A program made the position numbers and the translations under genes. The notes under the pieces were generated by a model. It was not told where the DNA came from. It ran no database searches and saw only the letters and a list, made by a program, of their open reading frames with translations. A stretch of 38,622 nt of DNA, taken from the NCBI GenBank assembly GCA_020446675.1, contig JAGREE010000046.1, forward strand, positions 1-38,622, read 5' to 3'. Position 1 is the first letter of the stretch, and each line of letters begins with the position of its first letter. Origin of the DNA: Alphaproteobacteria bacterium. Lineage in GTDB: Bacteria; Pseudomonadota; Alphaproteobacteria; Sphingomonadales; Emcibacteraceae. This document shows, piece by piece, positions 27,578 through 35,050 of the stretch.

Positions 27578-27931
27578 ATGAGTAAAATGAGAAGCAAAAT
27601 TGGACTATTTGGAATTGCAATTGGCAGTTTCGGGCTCATAATTTCCTTATTTTTATTTTACGCCTTACCAACTCCTTCACTAATCAATACAGAAAAAATA
27701 TCAACGAATGCCATAATTTACTTCACTAGTATCCCAACGGGTGGTCTGGCGATTTGTCTTGGTATTTTAGCTTTTGTAAATGCTGAGAACCATAGAGAGA
27801 CGTACATATCCCTAGCTATTGGTATTGTTACAATAGCGCTACCATTTATAAAATTTTATTCCCTTGCATTATTAGGCTCTTTATTGGTCAGTGGAATTTT
27901 AGTAAATATTATATCCAGAAAAGAATTGTAA
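27578..27931 (+). CDS. Orphan four-helix membrane protein
   Basis: 117 residues, about 70% hydrophobic with four predicted segments: IGLFGIAIGSFGLIISLFLF, TNAIIYFTSIPTGGLAICLG, ETYISLAIGIVTIALPFI and LALLGSLLVSGILVNII. No family recognised and no strong ribosome binding site upstream. It is convergent with the next membrane protein gene, 43 bases apart. Its position inside the att-flanked segment suggests horizontally gained cargo. Confidence 0.55.
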   Translation: MSKMRSKIGLFGIAIGSFGLIISLFLFYALPTPSLINTEKISTNAIIYFTSIPTGGLAICLGILAFVNAENHRETYISLAIGIVTIALPFIKFYSLALLGSLLVSGILVNIISRKEL

Positions 27932-27974
27932 GTCTGAGTAAAATAAAAAATCAACCCGCTCATCTAGTTGAGGT

Positions 27975-28421
27975 TTAAGCTTTATTATTTTTGCCTTCTT
28001 TAACAAGCATCATGTAATAAGCAAACTGGGCAAATAAAGAACCAAACATGCTTGGAAGGAGCAGGAAAACATATGTCATTATGTTTCTGCTTCCTGACAT
28101 ATCCGTAAAAATTAAGCTGACGAGGTAATAAAGAAGTACCACTAAGCAATAGGTACAGATATAAGCCGTTAGTGTGTTTTCAGTTAGTATTTGTATTATG
28201 AAGCTAATCACAAATGGAACACTGATTGCTACAACAATAAATCCCACTAGTGATAAAATACTCACTTCATTGACCTTATCTTCACTGGAAATATTATTAT
28301 CAAGAACAATTGTAGATGTAGGTTCAACTGAATCCTCCTGTGCATACAAGGGAGATGTGATCAGTGAAAAAACAATAATTGTAGATATAACATAAAAATT
28401 AAGGATAAAACTTTTCATCAT
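27975..28421 (-). CDS. Orphan membrane protein with signal peptide
   Basis: 148 residues. Signal-like N-terminus (NFYVISTIIVFSLITSPLYA, cut after LYA), an acidic stretch (about 28-48), then three hydrophobic segments (SLVGFIVVAISVPFVISFII, YICTYCLVVLLYYLVSLIFT, MTYVFLLLPSMFGSLFAQFA). GAGTGAG before a doubled ATG. No family is recognised. It may be paired with the convergent protein or the XRE regulator, but nothing in sequence proves it. Confidence 0.55.
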   Translation of the reverse strand: MMKSFILNFYVISTIIVFSLITSPLYAQEDSVEPTSTIVLDNNISSEDKVNEVSILSLVGFIVVAISVPFVISFIIQILTENTLTAYICTYCLVVLLYYLVSLIFTDMSGSRNIMTYVFLLLPSMFGSLFAQFAYYMMLVKEGKNNKA

Positions 28422-28909
28422 CTCACTCTAATGGGGATTTTTCAGATGTCCATATCTGTATAAATTTTTTTCTCTTAATTTTAAAATTCAATGATTAATG
28501 CTTCACCTTATAAAGTATATGGGAGTTCAATGAATTCTTTTTCTTTATTAGTTTCAAATTCCGTCGAAAAATTTAGAATTGACCTTATTTAATTCTCGTA
28601 CTAAGTTTATAATGCAATTCCATTGGTGTAATGAAAGAAAGAATTTCTATCCTTAATTTCCAGTTTGTATAAAATAGAAGGTTCTTAAGATGGGCTTTAA
28701 GAGAAATGATTATAAGTTAGCCAAAAAATATAAATTGAGGATTGCCTGAACATTACTTGGGGGGAAGGCATATCTTAATAAAACAATTAATCGTGTTTAT
28801 CTACTTGAGTATCTAGTTTAAGTGGTAATCTAGTTTATTTATTTTAAACAAATTTCCAAACTTTATTACTTCTAATTTGCAGGATTGATTATATTAAGAA
28901 TGAAAAATT
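28422..28909. other. Gene-free AT-rich stretch inside the element
   Basis: About 490 bases. Only a 19-codon frame at 28690-28746 stands out (AAGG 8 nt before its ATG); it ends at a TGA and continues in frame for 23 codons. No recognised protein, RNA or repeat. Confidence 0.4.
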
Positions 28910-29458
28910 CTAATTCGTGGGCATATTAGGCTTTCGTGAAAAAAACCTTGGAAATATCCTTGAAAAGTTGCTGTTTTTGGGTTCGGCAACTTCCCTATAG
29001 GCATTAAGCGTTTCCAATTTTTCGATTTGATCAAACAGAATTATTTTTAACTCTACAGCTGATAACCCTCTATTCAATAACTGACATAATAAAATATCGA
29101 TATCTCTTTGTGCTCTTGTCCTAATATTCTGTTCTCTTTTCTCATGCGAACTATCACAGAAAATTTGCATTATTTTTTTCTGCTTGCTCTTTGTTAAATT
29201 ACGGAAAATATTTAGTAATTCTCTTTCCTCAGCAAAATTCTCATTCAAGCCTCCATAAAGTTCATCATATGTACATTCAAGTACCTTAACAAGTTTTGGC
29301 AAATGCTCACCTGAAGGTTCATCAACACCATTTTCCCACCTACTAACTGTTGATTGCTTTACGGATAATTTCACCGATAAATCTATCTGAGTAAGATTTT
29401 TTGCTTTTCTCAAAAGTCTAATAGAGGTCGAAATTTCACTCTTATGCGTTGATTTCAT
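28910..29458 (-). CDS. XRE-family transcriptional regulator
   Basis: 182 residues. N-terminal helix-turn-helix at residues about 11-65: IRLLRKAKNLTQIDLSVKLS, VKQSTVSRWENGVDEP, LPKLVKVLECTYDELYGG. The C-terminal 110 residues form a helical region with DSSHEKREQNIRTRAQRDID and no recognised sensor domain. A GGGTGA ribosome binding site precedes the ATG. XRE regulators commonly control excision or toxin/antiterminator genes in mobile elements; here it is the only regulator in the att-flanked segment. Confidence 0.88.
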   Translation of the reverse strand: MKSTHKSEISTSIRLLRKAKNLTQIDLSVKLSVKQSTVSRWENGVDEPSGEHLPKLVKVLECTYDELYGGLNENFAEERELLNIFRNLTKSKQKKIMQIFCDSSHEKREQNIRTRAQRDIDILLCQLLNRGLSAVELKIILFDQIEKLETLNAYREVAEPKNSNFSRIFPRFFSRKPNMPTN

Positions 29459-29832
29459 GGATCACCCATTTGAAATTATCTAACAATAACTATCCGATTC
29501 CCTTTATGAATGATATGCAGCTTTGCAGATATCGTCAAACTGGTTCTCTGTATACAATTATGTGGAATTGATGATTCACAACAAAAAATACCCAGGCTGC
29601 AGACTAATATTAATTATTTTCAATAGGGACAATCTAAAGAGCAGTGAGATATCACTTTGGTAAATGATGGGATTTAGCAATCCCAAGCAATCTTTGCTCT
29701 CCGGTAACGTCACAAAGGGAAAATATGCAACACGTTGCAATTTTTTAACTATAACTGCTACACAAAAACATTAATTTGTGTAGCAGAAGAAATAAAGAAT
29801 CTATTGTTATGTGGACTTCGTGATTTGGAGGG
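29459..29832. other. Gene-free right part of the element
   Basis: 374 AT-rich bases upstream of the XRE gene and before the right repeat. Contains the XRE promoter region, a TGCAA-CACG-TTGCA hairpin followed by six T (29726-29746), and the 12-bp inverted repeat at 29755-29786. No protein-coding frame. Confidence 0.5.
29755..29786. repeat. Perfect 12-bp inverted repeat near right att
   Basis: CTGCTACACAAA (29755-29766), an 8-nt AT loop, then TTTGTGTAGCAG (29775-29786). It lies 47 bp inside the right repeat. No T run on either side, so it is less likely a terminator than a protein-binding or recombination site. Confidence 0.6.
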
Positions 29833-29852
29833 TCCCTTCCTCTCCTCCATTT
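29833..29852 (+). repeat. Right att-like repeat
   Basis: TCCCTTCCTCTCCTCCATTT, exact copy of 27177-27196. Preceded by GGAGGG, which matches the tRNA T-stem with the loop deleted. Confidence 0.75.
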
Positions 29853-29864
29853 ACACCCTACAAT

Positions 29865-30275
29865 TCAATTAGACAGATTAAGCTGCCAAGAGATGCCATA
29901 ACGGTCCTGGACCCAGGCAAATTTCTCACTGAACCCATAGTTTCCAAGCGGCATCATGAACTTTCCTTTCTCGCTTAATATATTGGCAAGATCTGTAATT
30001 TCCTTATCACTTTCACATTCCACAAAAAAAGAAATAGATGGCGTAAAATTAAATTCATGGGGACCGTCACTGTCCATCAGTCTTAATTCGACCTGATTGA
30101 TCTTAACCCGTGCCGATTTCACCGTTCCGGCCGGCTGGCCTTCACCTTCACTGAAAAATGACATTTCATTTATTTCAGCTTTCTTAAAAGTTTTTGCATA
30201 AAAATTTGCCGCCTCTTCCGCTTTGCCGTGATTAGACCCAGAAAACATTAAGAACGGTTGTGTGGATTTGCTCAT
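29865..30275 (-). CDS. VOC family protein (PhnB/glyoxalase-like)
   Basis: 136 residues of one VOC fold: FLMFSGSNHGKAEEAANFYA, KTFKKAEINEMSFFSEGEGQ, LRLMDSDGPHEFNFTPSISF, and at the end FAWVQDRYGISWQLNL. The last pattern (D.RYGISWQL) is typical of PhnB-like proteins annotated as 3-demethylubiquinone methyltransferase-like; true substrates are unknown. It follows arsR by 18 nt, so the pair is an operon, and ArsR probably represses it. Confidence 0.87.
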   Translation of the reverse strand: MSKSTQPFLMFSGSNHGKAEEAANFYAKTFKKAEINEMSFFSEGEGQPAGTVKSARVKINQVELRLMDSDGPHEFNFTPSISFFVECESDKEITDLANILSEKGKFMMPLGNYGFSEKFAWVQDRYGISWQLNLSN

Positions 30276-30293
30276 CCCATTATCTCCCCTATG

Positions 30294-30614
30294 CTATATT
30301 CCATCTTTTTCCTGCATTAAATATTCTTCCAGAGCTGACAGTTTCTCCCCCCAGAGTTGCCGCAATTGATTTAACCATTCCCACATTTCATCGACGCCTT
30401 GTGAATTAATTGAATATAGTCTTTGTTGTGCTTTTTTTTCCATGGTCACAATCCCGGCTTCGCGCAGGATTTTCAGATGCTGCGACACTGCCGGTGCACT
30501 TATTTCAAATTGACTGCTGATATCTGAGGCTGATACCTTTCCATTTGCCGCAATGATTTCAATCATACGACGACGGTTGGGTTCAGCTAAGGCAGCAAAT
30601 CTATCCATACCCAT
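30294..30614 (-). CDS. ArsR-family winged-helix repressor
   Basis: 106 residues from ATG 30614 (a TTG at 30626 is less likely). Typical ArsR start MDRFAALAEPNRRRMIEII, the recognition helix region ISAPAVSQHLKILREAGIV, and wing region with MEKKAQQRLYSI. No metal-binding Cys cluster (CxCxxC) is present, so it is the non-metal type often paired with VOC or SRPBCC genes. An inverted repeat overlaps its promoter, suggesting self-repression. A decayed copy lies at 32093-32316. Confidence 0.92.
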   Translation of the reverse strand: MGMDRFAALAEPNRRRMIEIIAANGKVSASDISSQFEISAPAVSQHLKILREAGIVTMEKKAQQRLYSINSQGVDEMWEWLNQLRQLWGEKLSALEEYLMQEKDGI

Positions 30615-30618
30615 ATTT

Positions 30619-30634
30619 TTAAGCAAATGCTTAA
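30619..30634. promoter_or_regulatory. ArsR operator-like palindrome
   Basis: TTAAGCA-AA-TGCTTAA, perfect 7-bp arms, starting 5 bp upstream of the arsR ATG. The size and position fit an ArsR/SmtB binding site. The corresponding sequence in the decayed copy at 32282-32300 has lost the symmetry. Confidence 0.7.
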
Positions 30635-30674
30635 TTAAGTCAACATGAAAATACTAAGCCTGAAATTCATATTT

Positions 30675-30752
30675 AATAGTGACTAATGCTATTTACCGAA
30701 CGAAGAAGAATAAAGGGGACTGATGCTGACGTGTGATGAACAATTTCAGTGG
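30675..30752 (-). pseudogene. Remnant of hmuV C-terminus
   Basis: Reading the minus strand gives EIVHHTSASVPFIL followed by LRSVNS, nearly the same as EIVHHTTASVPFIL at the C-terminus of intact HmuV (32317-33123). The DNA matches 32317-32394 at about 80-90% by eye. No start and no ATPase part. Part of the segmental duplication described in findings. Confidence 0.75.
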
Positions 30753-31173
30753 CAGAGCTCGTAGAGAACGATTATCCCTGAGGCGCCAATGAAAATAATA
30801 ACATAAATCTTATAACATTATTATTTATATGCACATCCACTCCCGAAACTTTTCATGTATTTATTTTTTAATACTGCTGACAAAAAAATGTCAGAATATA
30901 TCTCGGAATATCGCCTTATATTTTCAATTAAAACATCTTCCCTAAATTAAGAAACTGGGCTGACACCAGAAACAGCTAAACATTTCTCCTGCACTTACCC
31001 TGAAATGTAAAAGATAAAGATGCCGGAGACCAACGCCGTCAGCTGACTGAGGGTGAGCCGAGTGCGTCCATGCCTTTACTCCGCCACGAGTAAAGGCATC
31101 AACCAAATAACCAAAAGATTTGAATATATATCAAGCCCCGGGGAGTCATATATAAGGAGTCAAAAAAAGCTTC
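30753..31173. other. Gene-free region with structured core
   Basis: 420 bases. The first half is AT-rich; 31010-31105 is GC-richer and contains GTCAGCTGAC (31039-31048) and a perfect 12-bp inverted repeat ATGCCTTTACTC / GAGTAAAGGCAT (arms 31070-31081 and 31088-31099). It is the 3' side of the VPLPA-CTERM gene. No coding frame is convincing. Confidence 0.4.
31070..31099. repeat. Perfect 12-bp inverted repeat
   Basis: Arms ATGCCTTTACTC and GAGTAAAGGCAT with loop CGCCAC. No T run on either side; function unknown. It could be an RNA hairpin in the 3' region of the surface protein transcript. Confidence 0.65.
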
Positions 31174-31773
31174 TTAGGCCGCTTTGCGTCGGCGAATACC
31201 TAAATTTCTGAAACCAAAAATTCCGCCCAGAGCTGTAATCATCATCCACGCCGCAGCTGGAAGAGGCACAGCGGAAATCCCGACTATACTTGTAATGTGA
31301 CTGACTTTACCAATACCACTCATATCTAACGTGTCGTCAATTTCTGCAAGAATAGCCTGAAACAGTGTCAGGTTTATAACAGCATATCCAGCTTCATTGT
31401 TATTTTGGAAAACAAATGAATATTGTTTATGTTCACCACCGATATTTCCGGTCCGCAGTAAGAAATACCCGCCTTTATATGCAGGATTTAGATCCATCGC
31501 ATAAATTCCTGGTGCATCAGAAAGTTCCTCGAACGGATTATCAGCATTGATATTCTGATAAGCTGAAGAGGTATCAGTTCCTGCACCATAGGTGTTTAAG
31601 CAGGCAACTTCGTTTGCGAGTGCTGCTGGCAAACCTTGCGTACATTCGCCAAGATATGTGTCGACCAGACCAACGTCTGCAACGGTGATTGCATTAGCTG
31701 ATGAAAAAGATGCGAAGAAAAATGCCAGAGACGCAGCTATTCCGCATTTAAATAGTTTTGTTACGTAACCCAT
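31174..31773 (-). CDS. VPLPA-CTERM sorting domain surface protein
   Basis: 199 residues. Signal peptide (CGIAASLAFFFASFSSANA, cut after ANA), a Gly/Asn-rich extracellular domain (about 30-165) of no known family, and a C-terminal tripartite sorting signal: AVPLPAAAWMMITALGGIF, then a basic end (FRNLGIRRRKAA). VPLPA-CTERM proteins are processed by an exosortase (XrtD-type), which cleaves near the PA and links the protein to the envelope. No exosortase is in the window. The gene lies between two copies of a duplicated segment. Confidence 0.88.
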   Translation of the reverse strand: MGYVTKLFKCGIAASLAFFFASFSSANAITVADVGLVDTYLGECTQGLPAALANEVACLNTYGAGTDTSSAYQNINADNPFEELSDAPGIYAMDLNPAYKGGYFLLRTGNIGGEHKQYSFVFQNNNEAGYAVINLTLFQAILAEIDDTLDMSGIGKVSHITSIVGISAVPLPAAAWMMITALGGIFGFRNLGIRRRKAA

Positions 31774-32092
31774 GTTTTGCCCATTTAATTAAAAATTGAA
31801 ATACTTCACTTACCAAGGACAATATATACCACATCTGGGCCCCGCAACTCAACTGGTATTTATGTGAGATTATTGAATAGATTCAATTAGTTATTTGTTA
31901 ACCATAATAATTAACCATAATATTTTTGTCGTTTTTAGGGAAACACCAAAAAAATAGATAAAAATTTATCTATTTTTGATCCGATTCGGGAAATCTAAGT
32001 CCGAATGATGTGATCATAAATAAAATAAGGTCGATGCGACTGAATGAAAGAAATTATTTTCTAATAACCCTAAAACATAATTTGTGATGGCT
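31774..32092. other. Gene-free region upstream of the VPLPA-CTERM gene
   Basis: About 320 bases of AT-rich promoter region. It contains a direct repeat TTAACCATAAT (31898-31908 and 31911-31921, 13-bp period) and a near-perfect palindrome at 31951-31978. Possible regulator-binding sites; none identified. Confidence 0.45.
31951..31978. repeat. 28-base AT-rich palindrome
   Basis: Arms AAAAATAGATAAA and TTTATCTATTTTT of 13 bp with a two-base centre. A/T-flanked on both sides, so it could end transcription weakly in both directions or bind a regulator. Confidence 0.6.
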
Positions 32093-32316
32093 TCTTCCAA
32101 CTCAAGGCAGACAGTTTCTCTCCCCTAGAGTTGCCGTAATTAAATTAACCATTCCCACATTACATCGACGCCATATGAATTATATGAATATCACCTTTGT
32201 TGTGCTTTTTTCTCTATAGTCACGATCCCGACTTCGCGCAGGATTTTCAGATGTTGAGATCTGTGGATGATACTTAATTAAATCAATGTGCAAATAATAA
32301 GACTGAAATTCAAATT
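32093..32316 (-). pseudogene. Decayed copy of the ArsR gene
   Basis: Aligns to 30324-30660 in the intact arsR region (GACAGTTTCTC...CCCAGAGTTGCC, TTGTTGTGCTTTTTT, CGCGCAGGATTTTCAGATG) at about 80-90% by eye, but lacks two internal stretches (corresponding to about 30485-30517 and 30538-30630) and has frame-breaking changes. It keeps the same position relative to hmuV as the intact arsR has to the hmuV remnant. Non-functional. Confidence 0.8.
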
Positions 32317-33123
32317 TTAAAAAGGACTAAAGCTTTTTCCCGAACAGGGAAGAATAAAGGGGACTGATGCAGTCGTGTGATGAACAATTTCAGCGTCAAT
32401 ACCCCAGAGTTCCCGAATGGAAGACCGTGTAAGCACTGTATGAGGCGTGCCTTCCCTCACCAGTCTTCCTTGCTTAAGAAGATAGATATAGTCAGCATAT
32501 GCCATTGCCTGATTTAAGTCATGAAGTATGGCAAGAACACCATACCCTTTTTCTTCCGCAAGCCACCTGGCAATTGTTAATATTTCCATCTGATATAAAG
32601 GATCAAGTGCACCGGTTGGTTCATCAAGAAGTAGGTATTTTGTCCGGCGACTGGTTAATTCCGGCCAGATTTGTGCCAGAACACGGGCAAATTGCACCCG
32701 CTGCTTCTCGCCCCCGGAAAGCGTTGTAAATTGTCGGCTTTGTAGGTCTGATGTCTTTGTCAGCGACATGGCTTTGCCAACAATCGGCATACTGATCCGG
32801 TCGCATTCATTATAGGGTAACCTGCCCATTTTCACGATATCAGAAGCTGAAAAATTAAAAGTGACATTTGATGATTGCGGGAGCACAGCCCTGATCTTAG
32901 CCAGATCTTTTCTATCCAATTTTTGCATAGATTCCCCATCAATTTTAACGTTTCCACTGTCGGGCTTTATATCCCCGGACAACATTTTTAGCAAAGTTGA
33001 TTTACCGGCACCATTGGGGCCAAGAATGACCGACAACTTCCCAGGGATTACGGACATAGAGATATCATCAACCAATGCTTTTTGACCGGCATAGAAAGAA
33101 ATTTTTTCACATTTATAAACCAT
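32317..33123 (-). CDS. hmuV: Hemin ABC transporter ATP-binding protein
   Basis: 268 residues. Walker A GPNGAGKSTLLKML, signature LSGGEKQRVQFARVLAQI, Walker B YLLLDEPTGALDP, and the H-loop AILHDLNQAMAYADYIYLL. The C-terminus ends VPFILPCSGKSFSPF. Overlaps hmuU by 11 bases. It powers heme transport across the inner membrane together with HmuU. The 3' end has a duplicate remnant at 30675-30752. Confidence 0.96.
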   Translation of the reverse strand: MVYKCEKISFYAGQKALVDDISMSVIPGKLSVILGPNGAGKSTLLKMLSGDIKPDSGNVKIDGESMQKLDRKDLAKIRAVLPQSSNVTFNFSASDIVKMGRLPYNECDRISMPIVGKAMSLTKTSDLQSRQFTTLSGGEKQRVQFARVLAQIWPELTSRRTKYLLLDEPTGALDPLYQMEILTIARWLAEEKGYGVLAILHDLNQAMAYADYIYLLKQGRLVREGTPHTVLTRSSIRELWGIDAEIVHHTTASVPFILPCSGKSFSPF

Positions 33124-34168
33124 ATCCGGCCCCTCTGTTTTTTTCGAGTAGAAGCCACAGAAAAAATGGCCCCCCTACAGCACTGCAGACCAGGCCTATA
33201 GGGAGTTCCGCCGGGATGACCACTGTTCTGGCGACCAGATCCGCAATTAGTGTAAATATCGCCCCAAGCAAAGCAGAGGCAGGAATGACAATCCTGTGGT
33301 CAGGGCCGGAAAACTGCCTTACAACATGTGGCACAATAAGACCGACAAAACTAATAATTCCGGAAACGGCAACCGCCGAACCAACGATCAATGCAACGCA
33401 AAGAATAATTATTTTGGTCAGTTTTTTTGTATCAATCCCAAGATGACCCGCTTCCGCCACCCCAAGCAAATAAGCATTTAACGGAACCGCGCACCGCAAT
33501 AAGGCAAATAAGCCTATCATTATAAAAAGAAGTGTCGGCAGAATGGACTTCCAGGTCGCACTTCCCAAACCACCCATCATCCAGAATGTAACTAGCCTTA
33601 ACTGTGTATCATCACTGATAAACTGAAAAAAGCCGATCCCGGCCAGAGAAATAGCATTTATGGCTATCCCAATCAGCAACATACTCCCCACCTTATCACC
33701 CACCGCATTTCTTGAAAGGGCATAGATAAGCAATGTGGCGCAGATCCCACCAATAAAGGCTATAAGAGGCAACATAAAGGAAACCGCAAAGCCAGCCCCC
33801 ATTACGATATAGCCAACGGCAAATAAGGCTGCCCCGCTTGAAACCCCAATCAGACCTGGCTCCGCCAGTGGATTTCTAAAAAGTGCCTGAAGCACAGCCC
33901 CGGAAATCCCCAAAGCCGCACCAACAAAAATACCCAGCACCAGTCTCGGTAATCTGATTGAAAGCAATATTCCAGCTTCATGCTGAGCGAAATCGATTGA
34001 GGTCGTAAGCCCAATTTTTGCCAGCAGGATAGCCAAAATTTTATCTAATGGCAGGCTATACCCGCCAATCAAAATATTAGCGACAACAGCAATCATTAAA
34101 CCAATACAAAGTAAGACAATGAGGTTAGGTTTTTTATAATGCAATCTGGTCAATATATCTGAGTACAT
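33113..34168 (-). CDS. hmuU: Hemin ABC transporter permease
   Basis: 351 residues with about ten hydrophobic segments of the FecCD/BtuC type; family motifs include ISGAVLQALFRNPLAEPGLI and VSGIISFVGLIVPHVVRQFS near residue 270. Two copies would form the channel that HmuV energises. It is 24 nt downstream of hmuT and overlaps hmuV. Confidence 0.96.
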   Translation of the reverse strand: MYSDILTRLHYKKPNLIVLLCIGLMIAVVANILIGGYSLPLDKILAILLAKIGLTTSIDFAQHEAGILLSIRLPRLVLGIFVGAALGISGAVLQALFRNPLAEPGLIGVSSGAALFAVGYIVMGAGFAVSFMLPLIAFIGGICATLLIYALSRNAVGDKVGSMLLIGIAINAISLAGIGFFQFISDDTQLRLVTFWMMGGLGSATWKSILPTLLFIMIGLFALLRCAVPLNAYLLGVAEAGHLGIDTKKLTKIIILCVALIVGSAVAVSGIISFVGLIVPHVVRQFSGPDHRIVIPASALLGAIFTLIADLVARTVVIPAELPIGLVCSAVGGPFFLWLLLEKNRGAGYGL

Positions 34169-34192
34169 ATTATTACAAAGCCCGAATAACTC

Positions 34193-35050
34193 TTACTTAT
34201 TGATTTGGTTACTGAGTGACTTAATTGCGTCGGGCGTACGGGGCCCAAAACCGAGCAGTAATAGTCCGTCCATCGAAATAAAATTTCCCAGTCTGCCTGC
34301 CGGAGTCAGACTTATTTGCGGTAAATTCAATATTGATGGGGCACCGCCGGAACTTTCGACCACATGTGACATCATAAGGATAAAATCCGCTTTTGACGCC
34401 ACTGCTACTTCAGAGGAAAGTGGCTTATAGCCACTAAAGCCATCAACTGCGTTTACTCCGCCGGCCAGATGAATAATTGCATTTGCATCAGTATCAGTGC
34501 CAGCCGCTACCGGTGTGCCGTCCTTTACCGACAGTAAAAAAAGAACACGGGGCTTTTCAGAAGCATTGTTCAAAGGTTGAGCCATTGCTTCTGCAAATTC
34601 ATCTGAAAGCTTTTTTCTGAGTGCATTGCCTTTCTCATTCACATTTAATATTTTGGCAATTTGTGTAACCCTCTCTAATACCGCATCTGCACTGCCGCCT
34701 TTACCAATGATTTGAATACATAAGCCTACAGCCTTAAGCTGATCAAAAACCTCCGGTGGTCCTGCATCAGGGTCAGCGATTATAAGGTCCGGCCCTAAAG
34801 AAAGCAGGCCTTCAGCGCTAACCGACCTGTAATAACCGACTTTCGGCAGCTTAAAAGCTGAAGCAGGATAAGTTGACGTGACATCAACACCAACAAGCCT
34901 CCTTTCCTCACCAAGGGCATAGATCATTTCCGTAACAGCACCACCAAGCGCGATTACCCTTTGTCCCGCAGTTTGGCAGTTCTGTTCCTGTGCCAGCACA
35001 ATCTGTGCATTAAAAAGCAGAAATATAACCGGATAAATCAGATGTTTCAT
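34193..35050 (-). CDS. hmuT: Hemin-binding periplasmic protein
   Basis: 285 residues from ATG 35050, which forms an ATGA overlap with the hmuS stop (35047-35049). Signal peptide YPVIFLLFNAQIVLAQ, then RVIALGGAVTEMIYALGEE, LVGVDVTSTYPASAF, KVGYYRSVSAEGLLSLGPDL. Periplasmic-binding-protein family (class III) with Tyr available as heme ligand (GYYRS). It delivers heme to HmuU. Confidence 0.95.
   Translation of the reverse strand: MKHLIYPVIFLLFNAQIVLAQEQNCQTAGQRVIALGGAVTEMIYALGEERRLVGVDVTSTYPASAFKLPKVGYYRSVSAEGLLSLGPDLIIADPDAGPPEVFDQLKAVGLCIQIIGKGGSADAVLERVTQIAKILNVNEKGNALRKKLSDEFAEAMAQPLNNASEKPRVLFLLSVKDGTPVAAGTDTDANAIIHLAGGVNAVDGFSGYKPLSSEVAVASKADFILMMSHVVESSGGAPSILNLPQISLTPAGRLGNFISMDGLLLLGFGPRTPDAIKSLSNQINK

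Larger units (their letters stand above)
27194..29852. mobile_element. Candidate tRNA-Ser-integrated mini-element (decayed or satellite)
   Basis: About 2.66 kb bounded by exact 20-bp repeats of the tRNA 3' end. The cargo is AT-rich and consists of two unrelated membrane proteins (27578-27931 and 27975-28421) and an XRE regulator (28910-29458), with more than 1.2 kb non-coding. No integrase, excisionase or transposase is recognisable, so it would need help from elsewhere or is a deletion remnant. Near the right end the tRNA T-arm bases reappear with six bases of the loop missing (GAGGGT then CCCTT). Confidence 0.6.

Noticed and set aside
28690..28821. Small frame MGFKRNDY... interrupted by TGA
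   Set aside because: Only 19 codons to the TGA, and no recognised product on either side of it; selenocysteine is not supported by any hairpin.
29560..29582. TATGTGGAATTGATGATTCACA resembles the E. coli lac operator region
   Set aside because: Only a short partial match with no LacI-type regulator nearby; coincidence.
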